From NCBI RefSeq assembly GCF_016097555.1, contig NC_054702.1, positions 89,138,602 through 89,202,601 of the forward strand: a stretch of 64,000 nucleotides of DNA, in the 5' to 3' direction. Source of the DNA: Gigantopelta aegis. Its lineage: Eukaryota > Mollusca > Gastropoda > Neomphalida > Peltospiridae. The notes below the pieces were generated by a model, which was given only the letters and a program-made list of their open reading frames with translations, was not told where the DNA came from and searched no databases. The translations under genes were made by a program, and so were the position numbers. Positions 49,101 through 57,994 of this stretch are shown piece after piece (positions within the stretch are counted from its first letter, which is position 1; every line of letters starts with the position of its first letter).

Positions 49101-52100
49101 CCTTTAATTGTTATCACGGGCGAGGTCCTATGTTGGCACGTGTGTGTATGCATATATGTGTATGTCGTGTCAATATGTGAGTATGTCCTTGTATAAGATG
49201 TCTGTGTCTTTGTGTGTGTATTTCTCTAGTTGAGTTAACGTATGTATGTAATCTCCAAAATTAAGTAGGTTTCCTTTTTAATTATATTTTCAGACACTGA
49301 AAAACATTTATTCTGAAGCTATTAACAACATTCCATTTGAAGACGAAGATAGTTTTACTGAAGAATTCACGGGTATGTGTCGTGGTATCGAGTTTGTAAA
49401 CTATTTTATAATGGTGAGACAATCGTACTCAACATATGCACTGTAGTCTGTATATCCACTTAAATATATTCGAAACTTTTGTTAAGGGAGTTGATTTTTA
49501 AATTTGGGGTGTTCGGTTGTATTGCGCAAGAGGGTGGACCTTTAACAGTATTTTTAGTGAACGTGGACCTAATAATAATATTATTATGTTTATATATAGT
49601 GAATCGTTTGTAGACTTTGATCAGCCGTGTTGCTGGTCTCCAACATTCAACGTCATTCCCCAAGCCAAAATAGGGTTATGTCTGCAATTTTAAAGTGAAG
49701 AATCCACCATTTGAATAGTAAATTTCCAATATTTTTGTTTCAGTTAAGAAAGAAAACCCCCAGATAAAACAAAGAAACAAAAATCCGTAAAGGAATTTTT
49801 TTTAATCGACATTATATGTGAAATGACGCTAAATGTTCCATTTAGTTTCATGGTAGTCGGGTCATATTAAGAGATAAAACTCTGCTTACCAGTCAATGAA
49901 TTGTACATACATATAGCTACACAGTAATATATATGGCACGGTTCGCAAATGTGGGATAGTTTCTCAGTAAAAATGATAATTAAAAACATTTGCCTCGTCT
50001 ATGAATGGACATCATGGTAATAAAAGTAATATATTACTCCAATGGTCAGCGACAGAGAACATTTCAACCATACTGTGTATTACTATTATGTTTCGTAACA
50101 TTTACCAATAGTAAATAAATAAATTATGAATAGAAGGTATAACGATTTGTCACAGCAGGCGTTTGTGTAGATTCCAATAATTTAGCACATTATTGTTACG
50201 TTTCTAAAATATGTATGTAACTTGCATGCATACCACGTTTTTTAACACAGGTAGCTATATTATTTCAGAGGCACGTGATAACGTAATATATAGTTTTCGT
50301 ATGGACAGTTTGACGCCATCCGTAACGAAGCTCGCTTTATTGCAGAACGGCCACGGCGGCCACGGCGGTCACGACGTTCACTGCAGGACAGGATCAACGC
50401 CAGGGTGGAGATCCTGGTTGTCGTCGACAACGCCATCTACCGGGAGTATCTGAAGAAGTCCAGGAACCAGAAGCGTGAAGCTCTAGCGTTTCTTCGCCAA
50501 TATTATGGAATGGTGTTTGCAATGGTTAGTTTCGTATTCAGGCTGTATATGTATATATCCGTGTCATGCGCATTTTATTCATTCATTCATTTGTAGTTAT
50601 TTTCGTGCTTATGTTCAAGCACGCTGTTCTGGGCACACACTTCAACTATCTGGACTGTCTGTCGAGGACAGAGAGTTAATGATTAATGAGAGAGAAGTCA
50701 GTGTAGTGGCCTTACCCAATGCGTCGTTAAACTTGCTCAGGTTGAGCGCCGGTACCGGGAGACGAACCTAGTACCTACCAGCCCTATGTCCGAAGGCTTA
50801 ATCACAACACCACTGAGGCTAATATTGATAATCCTCGTCAATTCAGAACTAACCCGACTTATGACGACACCACACGATACGAGTGCCTCGTACGAGAATA
50901 GCCGATTGCATAGCAACCACTGATTCGGGTGAGATCGTAATGTTTATCTTGTCACAATCGGCTATTCTCGTGACTATTTTCGTACGAAACACTCGTGCAC
51001 AACATACACGATTCCAGTTGTATCAAACTCCTGCAACTACTCAAAATACAACTATAAATTTGGTTTTGCTAATCCTTATAGGGCCTACTTATCTTTTAAT
51101 ATAGCTATCATTTCCCAAAATATATCACTAAATATTCAAGTTCGTATGATTCATCTATTCTTTGATGTGTGGGTGAAGTGGGTATATTCTTTGCTTCGTG
51201 TCGGGAAATTGATTGCTACTATATTTTGGTTCAAATTTGTACGAGCAAGCCAAAGACTGAGGTAGGGGAAACAGGCGCTGATTGATTTCTCTAACTTTTG
51301 TCTGATTTAGGGGAACCTCATAAATGTCAGAAGAAATTCCCCTTCTGCCCTCCTGCCAATAAAGTGCCAACCAATATGCCCATGCTAAATGGGTATTTTA
51401 AGTTTCTTTTTTCTTTCTTCGGTTTATAGGGATTCAAATGCTAAACAGTAATTTATTAACCACTTGTAACAGTTTGAGCACAAACCGAGGTGTTAAAGCC
51501 CATCAAATGCGACTTTCAAAGCATTACGCTACGTTAAATTAATTTATGAGCGGTTCTGTGCACTGTAAAATAGTTAAGTACAAACAAGTGAATATGTGTT
51601 GCATTCAACTGTTATAATGAACTGCACTAAATTCTTAACCTACAGACCCAGAGAGCGATCACATCAATAATACACAGACTGGTAGTCAAGCACTCTCTAG
51701 TGCTTGCTAAACGTTTCTTTGCTTGAGCAACAGAGAGAAGATAAAAAAAAAATAGTTCTACGCTCATTTGCGTAATTAATCTACTCACCTACAGACGGGC
51801 ATTGTGTTTAAGGAGGGGTCTATGCACAAGATAAAGCGATGTGGAAAGGAGAAGATTTATGAACGTCTTAGTCGGCTTGGGAGGTCTGCTGAAAGACCAG
51901 AAATCGTTTCAAATAAAAACCTTGACACACATTTCATGATCCACTAACCTAAAACCCCACATGCACGTGTCTGTGAGTGTGTGTGTGTCCGCGTACATGT
52001 GTGTGAGAGAGAGCTTTATTTTCAAACATAATTATTCACTTGAGCAGTTAGTGTCTTAAAGTAACATTGGTAAAGATTCTTACAGGTGGAACTTTAATGT

Positions 52101-53975
52101 TGAAAGATCATACCAGCACTGGGGCGGATCCAGGATTTTGAAAGGGGGTGGGGTAGGGGAAACAGGTGGTGACTGGTTTCTCTAACTTTGATCTGATTTT
52201 AGGGGAACCTCACAAATGTCAGGAGAAATTCCCTTTCTGTTCCCTGGCTATTTTGTGACACTCCCCGTGTCACAAAATAGGCGGTTATTAATAAATCAAT
52301 GTACTCTAGTGGTGTCGTTAACCAAAACAAACTTTAACCAAAATTATATAAATTTAATTAAAAAACAAACAAACATAGTCATGAATAAATCAGGTTTTTT
52401 TGTTTGCTTTTTAAGATAAAGTAGAAGAAAAAAAAACAAGCACAATTTATGGCTAATTTGCTGACAGTTTTCTCAAATTGTAAATATGTTTATTTTAATT
52501 CTTTGAAACTGTAAACTGCAATGACCTTTTAAATCAACTTCACGTTTTGTCGTAAATAATAAAAATGGTGTCGAGACCAAAATTATTTTTAAAAATCCAT
52601 GAATAAATTAAAGACTAAAGACGTTTACCCAAATTATAAATTCCATTGAACATTTGTTTTCTGGTTAGGTGCGTGTGTGTGTGTGGGGGGTGGGGGGTGG
52701 TGTGTGTGTTTAGATGGCTGATTGGTTGGTTTTGTTGTTGTTTTCAAATTTAAAACAGAAAAAAACAACAACATTGTTTTTCAAATAGTGTCCAACAATC
52801 GACAGGGAATACAAATTGGGAGCCATATTCATATTCCCAATAGTTATGGGTTAGGTTATCTTGAATCCGTTATTAAGTGCAATGTTATAATGTTTAAGAT
52901 AAGTAACTAATTATAAGATAAAAACTATTAAATTACAATCGTGTTTGTTACAGTTGTAAAAGAGTTGTAAAATGATTAGAATAAACCGTATGCAAAACAT
53001 ATCCTTAGAAATGGTTAGCTATTTGCTTATGGCATGTGCTGTCATGTCTATAGATGTCTATGAAGACCCGTTGCGCGAAATTGGTAAGAGTATCCTTTGA
53101 GACAGCAACAGATGTAACAATTACTATATGACACATAATAAAATAATAACTAGTGCTCAAGGTGTTGTTACGTTAATAGTTTCTTTTTTTTCTACCGCAG
53201 CTAGTAATAGACTGATATGTAGGTCTTCTCTACGATACGGCGCGGGACGTAGCTCAGTGGTAAAGCGCCCACCTGATGCACGGTCGATTTGGGATCGATT
53301 CCCGTCGGTGGGCCCAATGGGCTATTTCCCGTTCCAGCCAGTGCACCACGACTGGTATATCAAAGGCTGTGGTATGTACTACCCTGTCTGTGGGATGGTG
53401 CATATAAAAGATCCCTTGCTGCTAATCGAAAAGAGTAGCCCATGAAGTGGCGACAGCGGGTTTCCTCTCTCATATCTGTGTGGTCCTTAACCATATGTCT
53501 CACGCCATATAATCGTAAATAAAATATGCTGAGTGCGTCGTTAAATAAAACATTTCTTTCTCTTTTTTTACTCTACGATACTAGAACTACGCCATTGCTC
53601 TTTGCTACTTCGTTGTTTGTTCTTCATAACATGTTTTACTTCGTTAAAACAAGAAAGAACTATCACTTTTGACGACAAAACCGTTATAAAAACCCCAGAA
53701 GATAATAATACGTGTACCACACATAACCAAAACAAAAATGTTTTGTTTTTCACGACGTAACCCGCAACCCGCCGAGCAAAGGTTCGTAATAATTTGCCAT
53801 CTGAGAAGACAATTCTCCATTAACAGGACCACTAAATAACCCACTACTGTACCGACGCCCAGACCTTTGTCATGTTTTTATTGTATTTATTTCTCAGGTG
53901 GACCAGAGATTTCAGACAGTCAGAGATAGTGAACTGTCTATCTCAATAAAGATATCAGGGATTCTTGTTTCAGAG
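37490..53975 (+). CDS. Secreted M12B (ADAM/ADAMTS-like) zinc metalloprotease, 5' five exons
   Basis: Five exons join in frame to 212 residues. Residues 1-23 form a signal peptide (MELSKSFFLLMIPHISGLIL on). Residues 24-127 are an acidic propeptide. R128-R137 (RPRRPRRSRR) is a furin-type maturation site. V147 begins VEILVVVDNAIYREYL, matching the conserved first strand of M12B catalytic domains, and YYGMVFAMVDQRFQTV with ISIKISGIL fits the following helix and strand. Phases at every junction are compatible (1, 0, 1, 0). The zinc site HExxHxxGxxH, disintegrin-like and any thrombospondin repeats are not in the window and should lie beyond 64000. The propeptide is short for a vertebrate ADAM and closer to invertebrate ADAMTS-like enzymes. 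The role is probably extracellular proteolysis; the substrate is unknown. Confidence 0.82.
37893..38122 (+). CDS. Metalloprotease exon 2 (propeptide)
   Basis: Acceptor CTTCTTTCGTTAG, donor GAG|GTACGG. It completes the split codon as Glu and encodes 76 more residues, rich in Asp/Glu (FEHLPDINEGLSSLLDNYDD) and ending in NNQRLYDQRLE. The intron before it is only 333 bp. An in-frame ATG at 37877 lies inside the intron and is not needed. Confidence 0.8.
38365..38890 (+). mobile_element. SINE-D split by a SINE-A (intron 2)
   Basis: D pieces lie at 38365-38450 (ACTGGGTTCGCATTTCGG ... TCTCTCACTAACT) and 38780-38890 (CTCATTAACCACTAACCC ... AGCGTGCTTGAAC). Between them is an A copy, 38451-38779, with head GGGCGTAGCCCAGTGGTAAA and a full A tail. 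The A insertion is younger. Confidence 0.85.
38891..40420. other. Intron 2 DNA with simple repeats
   Basis: GAAT/GAGT-rich repeats lie at 39555-39730. A tRNA-like pair of boxes (TGGCTTAGTGATTAAG at 39291, ACTGGGTTCATATCCC at 39490) is separated by about 180 bp. It may be a SINE head with an insertion. Confidence 0.35.
40425..41230 (+). mobile_element. Decayed PIF/Harbinger-like element
   Basis: Ordered blocks shared with 11990-12470 are followed by a transposase end in frame: NLNDKTVIRDQDRISAQCRV then EWVFGK and a stop at about 41105. A shared 3' flank follows (CATGAATCTCTATCTA, GAGGAGATCCTTTACT), also present at 11610-11680. Family assignment rests on this short C-terminal motif. Confidence 0.5.
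40568..40737. repeat. 34-bp tandem repeat, five copies
   Basis: The unit TGATGTATAAGATAACCTGA plus AACTGACTGCTCTG repeats exactly every 34 bp with few substitutions (GATAAC/GTTAAC, TGATG/TGACG). A sixth, partial unit follows. It expands a motif that is single in the sister copy at about 12170-12205. Confidence 0.93.
41231..42340. other. Intron DNA with an unclassified GC-richer repeat-like segment
   Basis: 41830-42130 is GC-richer, with the palindromic pair GTATTCAACACCACCTGTC and GACGACAGGTGCAAGTGG near 41870-41905. It appears to be a dispersed element but the family is unknown. Confidence 0.3.
42389..42619 (+). mobile_element. SINE-B, 5' truncated
   Basis: Starts at TTCCAGCCAGTGCACCACG and ends GCGCGTCGTTAAATAAAACA plus CTTTCTTTT. 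AGT repeats on both sides suggest insertion into the microsatellite. Confidence 0.85.
42667..42913 (-). mobile_element. SINE-A with internal deletion
   Basis: The complement of the A tail is at left, head (GGGATGTAGCCCAGTGGGAAA on minus) at right. The segment between CACCATCCCACA and CTGGCTGGGAC lacks the usual CACGGCCTTTG block. Confidence 0.85.
42992..43052. repeat. (GA)n microsatellite
   Basis: About 30 GA units bordering the SINE-C at its right. Confidence 0.95.
43053..43406 (-). mobile_element. SINE-C, nearly full length, between two GA runs
   Basis: The minus strand carries head CGGCCTCGGTGGCGTCGTGG, a deletion of about 25 bp after it, then GGTACTGGGTTCGGATCCC, body and B tail. A second (GA)n run follows at 43408-43468, then (ACAG)n to 43493, so it inserted into a GA microsatellite. 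Confidence 0.9.
43510..44935. other. Intron 2 unique DNA
   Basis: No repeat or exon supported. Confidence 0.35.
44940..45275 (-). mobile_element. Old SINE pieces
   Basis: 44940-45015 is the complement of an E head (GATTCGATCTTACGACCAAAG). 45085-45275 resembles a diverged relative of the B body (CTCAGCATATTTTAAACTATG, TGGCGTAGGCTACTCTAAAC). Confidence 0.45.
45299..45515 (-). mobile_element. SINE-A, 5' truncated, with TSD
   Basis: Flanked by TTACCAATTATAA (45286-45298, 45516-45528). It extends from the A tail to AGCCAGTGCACC in the body and lacks the tRNA-like head. Confidence 0.9.
46070..46148. repeat. (TA)n microsatellite
   Basis: About 39 TA units. The 156-codon frame across it is an artefact. 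Confidence 0.95.
46506..46568. repeat. (ATTC)n microsatellite
   Basis: Tetranucleotide run, complementary in type to the GAAT tails of SINE-D, but no D copy is adjacent. Confidence 0.85.
46681..46879 (-). CDS. Candidate 3'-terminal exon of an unidentified minus-strand gene
   Basis: Minus strand: acceptor-like ACAATATGTGATGTCAG, then a frame reading FPPVINTYQTWPFESSADGG, MKYLANNAIVLRSSRYKTPS, KRQPGIQALWFSCLDWVYIK, INVPS and a stop. An AATAAA lies about 30 bases after the stop (near 46652). Composition is protein-like, with mixed polar and aromatic residues and no low complexity. The open frame continues upstream of the acceptor, so the splice site is only proposed. No domain recognised. It lies inside intron 2 of the metalloprotease on the opposite strand. 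Confidence 0.35.
47160..47364 (-). mobile_element. tRNA-Ser/Leu-like SINE, copy 1
   Basis: Minus strand: AGAGCGTGTGGCCGAGCGGT is a canonical A box region with a long spacer before the B box GGTTCAACAGC, as in class II (Ser/Leu) tRNAs. The body (CCTGTGCCAGTGCGTTAATG) ends in TACA repeats. Confidence 0.65.
47471..47640 (-). mobile_element. tRNA-Ser/Leu-like SINE, copy 2, head truncated
   Basis: Retains the B box (GGTTCGAGTCC on minus), the body, and the TACATA tail. Cut at 47640 by GTAT repeats. Confidence 0.6.
47641..47718. repeat. (GTAT)n-rich simple repeat
   Basis: Imperfect GTAT/GTAC tetranucleotides between SINE copies 2 and 3, with another patch at 47943-47966. Confidence 0.85.
47719..47930 (-). 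mobile_element. tRNA-Ser/Leu-like SINE, copy 3
   Basis: Minus strand head GATAGCTCAGAGCGTATCGTG, perfect B box GGTTCGAGTCC (47862-47872), and body GTGAGGCCAGAAAGGATTTA to GTGCGTTAATATCTATGTATG. It has the best preserved B box of the three. Confidence 0.65.
47967..49293. other. Intron 2, 3' part
   Basis: Mostly unique. An 82-codon frame at 48239-48487 (+) lacks splice support. A TGTG-rich stretch lies at 49138-49220. Confidence 0.35.
49294..49372 (+). CDS. Metalloprotease exon 3 (propeptide)
   Basis: Acceptor TTAATTATATTTTCAG, donor ACGG|GTATGT. It encodes TLKNIYSEAINNIPFEDEDS and FTEEFT, again acidic. It is separated from exon 2 by an 11.2-kb repeat-filled intron. The frame fits both neighbours. 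Confidence 0.72.
50346..50524 (+). CDS. Metalloprotease exon 4 (furin site and start of catalytic domain)
   Basis: Acceptor GCTTTATTGCAG, donor AATG|GTTAGT. It encodes the multibasic site and VEILVVVDNAIYREYLKKSR, then NQKREALAFLRQYYGMVFAM. The exon is GC-rich compared with the introns, as expected for coding DNA under constraint. This exon carries the strongest family evidence. Confidence 0.85.
50595..50820 (-). mobile_element. SINE-D (intron 4)
   Basis: The + strand starts ATTTTCGTGCTTATGTTCAAG, complement of the D end, and finishes AATCACAACACCACTGAGGC, complement of the D head. Full length but about a quarter diverged. Confidence 0.8.
50880..51001. mobile_element. Foldback element (intron 4)
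   Basis: CGAGAATAGCCGATTG (50892-50907) pairs perfectly with CAATCGGCTATTCTCG (50957-50972). An outer CGAGTG/CACTCG and CGTACGA pair extends the arms. About 120 bp in total. Confidence 0.6.
51259..51358 (+). repeat. Dispersed repeat, copy 1
   Basis: GGTAGGGGAAACAGGCG to AATTCCCCTTCTGCCC is about 85% identical by eye to 52150-52247, both inside intron 4. Confidence 0.6.
52132..52280 (+). repeat. Dispersed repeat, copy 2, ending in a perfect hairpin
   Basis: Starts GGCGGATCCAGG, contains the segment shared with 51259-51358, and ends with the 13-bp inverted repeat CTATTTTGTGACA / TGTCACAAAATAG (52248-52260, 52268-52280; loop of 7). A SINE-A tail (to about 52340) follows directly. Confidence 0.6.
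53239..53570 (+). mobile_element. SINE-B, full length with TSD (intron 4)
   Basis: Flanked by CTCTACGATAC (53228-53238, 53571-53581). The head carries an A box TAGCTCAGTGG, closest to the tRNA consensus of all copies, and GGATCGATTCCC as B box. It has a complete body and a B tail ending in CTTT/T. Low decay suggests a recent insertion. Confidence 0.94.
53898..53975 (+). CDS. Metalloprotease exon 5 (catalytic domain, continued)
   Basis: Acceptor TTTATTTCTCAG, donor GAG|GTAAGT (near-perfect consensus). It encodes VDQRFQTVRDSELSISIKIS and GILVSE, matching the V..RFQ...d..i.i.i.gi pattern of M12B peptidases. Ends in phase 0. No further exon was found before 64000. Confidence 0.82.
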
Positions 53976-54059
53976 GTAAGTGATCTAGTGCATGTTCGTC
54001 TATAAAGCTGTACTAATACTAGTATCAAAACCTTCATGTCTTACCTTCTTTTTTTCGTG

Positions 54060-54303
54060 CAATTTATTTTCGTGATTATGTTCAAGAAAGGTTCACATCC
54101 TGCGAACAATGGACCCATGACATGAAACTGGTACACACCCAGGGTTGTCTGTCCAGAACAGTGGGTTAATGGCTAATGGTCTGTGAGAGGAAGCCGGTGT
54201 ATTGACCTTACACTTCTCTGGGTAGTAGCCGGTACCGAGGTGCAAATCTAGTACCTACCAGTCTTAAGACCGATTGTTTACCCAGTACGCCATCGAAGCA
54301 ACA
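54060..54303 (-). mobile_element. SINE-D, decayed
   Basis: The + strand has TATTTTCGTGATTATGTTCAAG, CCAGAACAGTGGGTTAATGG and CTAGTACCTACCAGTCTTAAG, the complement of D tail, middle and head. Confidence 0.75.
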
Positions 54304-55010
54304 TACCATTGGTTCATATTCATCAGTGAATTCGAACATTAAAATTCTATCCTTAGGGATCCAACTGTTTTTCTGGGGTATTCGATTTGCGCTCTCTCAA
54401 TGTTAACCTGTGTGTGATATCGCTGTATTAATCTCCTTGTACAGCTATACGAATTGGATAATATATTACTTTTGTCGTTTTGGTTCTTCCAAGTCTTTAG
54501 TTTTATTCCTTAGTGTTGCTTTGAAGGAGGGGATAATAGAGGTAAAATATAAAAAGTTTAATTCTTCTTTATTTAGACATTACTTATACTTTGATGTAAT
54601 CTCTACTGAATATGTACGGAATGACAGAACAGATATACTAGTGCTGATTGAGACATCAAATCTGATAGACGGTTGACCTGGGCTGTTGACTTTGTCATAC
54701 AGATTTACGATTTGGAGATTAGAAGATTTAAACATGAATGACGGTTTTAAATATATAAATAAACTGATCTCATCAGATTATGCAGTCAGACGGGCGTGAT
54801 TTACTAAACTGTTTGACCTGTCGTGCTATATCAACGCCCTGGATTCACATCATTCGGTGAATATAGTTCCTTACCCAGACAGCTTTGCGAGGGCATCCTA
54901 CCAAGACTGTATTTCGTGCCTGGTTTGCATGCATGGGTCCTATGACGTTACGTCGTATACGCACCCAATCTACCTGAACTCGAATCCACCCAGACTTTAA
55001 AATGGATTAT
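54304..55010. other. Intron 5 DNA, no exon supported
   Basis: An 88-codon frame at 54410-54676 has no recognisable domain and no zinc-site motif. Confidence 0.35.
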
Positions 55011-55017
55011 TTGTATT

Positions 55018-55570
55018 GTATTGTTATTATGTCATGTCATGTCATAGGGTTTTACGTGCACATTCAGAACAAGCTGTTGTAGCGCACGCCTGTCGTGGGC
55101 ACAAGAGCCGGCCTTGGCCGGCTCCTCCGTCCATGACAGGAAAGGTTGAGGGAGGGGAGAGTAGGGACCGCCTGCACTGGCAGGTGCAAGGGAGCACCAA
55201 CAGCCCGACCGAATCGGTAGCAGGCGGGTGGGGGTGGTGGTGGTGCTATGGAATTTTGAATGGAGCCGTTAATGCCAAAGAGAAAGGTGTGCGCAATTTT
55301 GATTGAGGAAGTTTGGCGCAATTTTGAACGGTCAGTCGAAAGGTAAATGGCTGAGCTAGCATAGGTTTTGATATTAGTGAATCGAGAGTAGCTCGTTAAT
55401 TATAGACCTTTATGTCGCTGGTTGTCTCCCTAGGTTGCCCATAGGGCCCTTATAAGGACCTGGCCGCTTCTGGTCGTGGCATGACAACCCAGGGGAGACA
55501 TGCTTTTATACACACAGGCTGGGGGCGGAAATGCACGTACAGTTGTCTACCTTTGCCAGTACACACTTTT
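55018..55570. repeat. GC-rich dispersed repeat of unknown class
   Basis: Begins with ATGTC repeats (TCATGTCATGTCATAGGG) and contains the self-complementary GAGCCGGCCTTGGCCGGCTC (55107-55126). It also holds a direct repeat of GCGCAATTTTGA (55291, 55316). The GC content far exceeds the flanks. Confidence 0.45.
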
Positions 55571-57060
55571 AAAAAACACAAAATAACACCTAGACCACCA
55601 CATATCCCAATTACATGCAGTTGGAAACCGGTGGTGCACAATGTTTTGAGCAATTAGCAAAATTTCAGGCTTTTACAAACACGTATCCCAAGTGGTTCTG
55701 TAATAGAAAAATTGCAGCGAATTGCACAGCTATCACTAAGGTTAAGCGTTTTATATTTACACCTAACTCAATAAAGCTACCACTTAACAGTCTAGTGTCT
55801 GTTGCATTTCGCGAGCGGTGCTAAATTGCACAATACTTTGAAGTTAGGAAAAGAAGGACTCGCACAATATGGCTTTTGTCTGCTCGATCTCCGTTGCGGG
55901 GTCTGCTAACTTGTCTGCAGTATCGGCTTACTCCACCTCTTTGAAGTTGGGCCAGGATTACTTAGCTTGTGTGTCCAAATTGTTTCAGAGTTAAAAGCCC
56001 AAGACAAATTATTAATTCATTACCTTTAGTAACCCGACATCCAAGTTGGTGGTAAACCGTCTTAACTGCTCTCTGCGTGTCCCTGTGCGCCAGAACCTTC
56101 AGTCAGGTGTAGCGCCTCTCGTTTTAAAGGAAGCAAAGCGGCTCTTTGTTTTGTCTACGGGTTAGAACGTCTGCTGTTTGGATACCATGACAAATTAGCG
56201 AGGAACAAACGAAATACATACCCACCGAAATTACTATCTACGTACACTGTACGTCATTGTACCTGTCATGGATAGAACTATCTGGCGAAGTCAGAGGTTG
56301 TGCCCACGACAGGCGTGCTTAAATAGTTCCCTGATGGAAGCATGGCAAAAATTACCCACACTCACACACGTCATTGTATACTTGGGAAGGGTGTAGAGTA
56401 AGTAAAGGTAGCAACATGGGCATAAAAAGACGATGAAGGTGGAGAATGGGCCGGGGGGAGGGGGAGGGGAGGGGGGGGGGGTGGGGTGGGACTGATACTT
56501 GTGACGGCAAAGCTATATTCGTTGATCTTGATAAAAAAAAAACCACAATCCTTTTGAACTAACACTTTTACGCCTATGGGTAGACGTATCGAGTTCAAAA
56601 CTAAAACACTGCAATGCTGCAACAGGTGGATAAAATATGTACGAGGTATATTTGAAACAAAAGCTAAACCATACGATTGTTATTATTCTGTATCTTCATA
56701 CCATTTTAAGCGGTCATTTCTACAAAGAACCAGACTTAATAGACCTGCTTATTACTCTGACAAAGTTAATATAGTACACATTTTAAGCGGTCCCTTATCT
56801 TAAGGAAGAACATGCCACCTTGTAAATGACAGGAGCATGCTGTAACTACCGTGTCAAAAAATTATTTGGATTTTGTCGTATGCAGAGATAAGAACTTGAA
56901 CATGTCGATGGTTTTGTCCTTCAGGTTTCATAGTCCTATGAGAAACGCCACTCGCCGAAATGTATGTGGGCTACCACTCTGATTAATAATACCATAGAAC
57001 ACCTTGTGATGTTATCCGAAAACACCCATTGGGTTCTACTAATGGAAGATATACTGGACA
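55571..57060. other. Intron 5 DNA
   Basis: A SINE-D tail scrap lies at about 56290-56330 (GTGCCCACGACAGGCGTGC). A poly-G/purine stretch is at 56448-56490. Open frames are short. Confidence 0.35.
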
Positions 57061-57063
57061 TTA

Positions 57064-57230
57064 CAGTGGCGTAGGAAGGTGCCAAAAAGTGTGGGGAGGG
57101 GGGGGGGGGGGGGGAGACACACTTTTATATTTACACACTTTTACACTATTATAAAGCAAATATAAAGCAAAATATCTGGAAAGTGGGGGGCACATGCCCC
57201 TTGCCCCCCTTCCCGCTTCCTACGCCAGTG
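57064..57230. mobile_element. Short foldback MITE with GGCGTAGGAAG ends
   Basis: CAGTGGCGTAGGAAG at the left pairs with CTTCCTACGCCAGTG at the right (14 of 15). Inside, a long G-run is balanced by CCCC-rich DNA near the right arm, with AAAGCAAATATAAAGCAAAATA between. Confidence 0.7.
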
Positions 57231-57239
57231 CATTACTTG

Positions 57240-57380
57240 CTATAATCGGAATCACAAAACCGTAATACATGATCTGGGTCGTGTCACTGTAGAATGCAGA
57301 GTTGAATGGGCATTTGGCAAACTAGTGGTTGATCCCACGAGTCTCTGTCTAGTGCCTCGTCTATAGGAGGACTGCTCGCT
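57240..57380 (+). pseudogene. PIF/Harbinger-like transposase C-terminal remnant
   Basis: From 57250 the frame reads NHKTVIHDLGRVTVECRVEW then AFGKLV, matching the remnants at 11531 and 41030. This copy keeps the FGK motif intact. The sequence after it was tandemly duplicated. Confidence 0.48.
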
Positions 57381-57832
57381 TATCTACATAACAACATAAC
57401 AATAGTGGTTGATTCTATGAATCTCTGTTTAGTGCCTCGTCTGTAGGATGACTGCTCGCTTATCTATATGACAACATAACAGGTTGAACAAATATAAATA
57501 TAGATGTTGCACTCAGTTTGGTGTTTCCTTAATATGCAAATACGTTAAGGAATTCAGAATACTGCCTCAACTATCTGTGGTTGATTCTATGAATCTCTGT
57601 CTAGTGTCTCGTCTATAGGAGGACTGCTCGCTTATCTACATAACAACATAACAATAGTGGTTGATTCTATGAATCTCTGTTTAGTGCCTCATCTGTAGGA
57701 TGACTGCTCGCTTATCAACATGACAACATAACAGGTTGAACAAACATAAATATAGATGTTGCACTCAGTTTGGTGTTTCCTTAATATGCAAATACGTTAA
57801 GGAATTCAGAATACTGCCTCAAATATCTGTCT
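57327..57832. repeat. 253-bp tandem duplication
   Basis: Two copies (57327-57579, 57580-57832), each starting TGGTTGAT and ending near GAATACTGCCTCAA. Each also contains an inner near-repeat of GGTTGATTCTATGAATCTCTG at about 75-bp spacing. It derives from the 3' flank of the transposase remnant. Confidence 0.85.
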
Positions 57833-57994
57833 ACAGCTTTCCTTTTCTTGGCACATTTTTTTTTTACCCGGAGAGTCTGTAATTTTTATATTTAAGGTTG
57901 CGTATCTCTCATCAGATTAGTTAAGTTTTATTACAGCCGTATAGTTTACACGGAAATATTTTTGGATTTTAAAGTACAAGCATCCAACCCAAGA

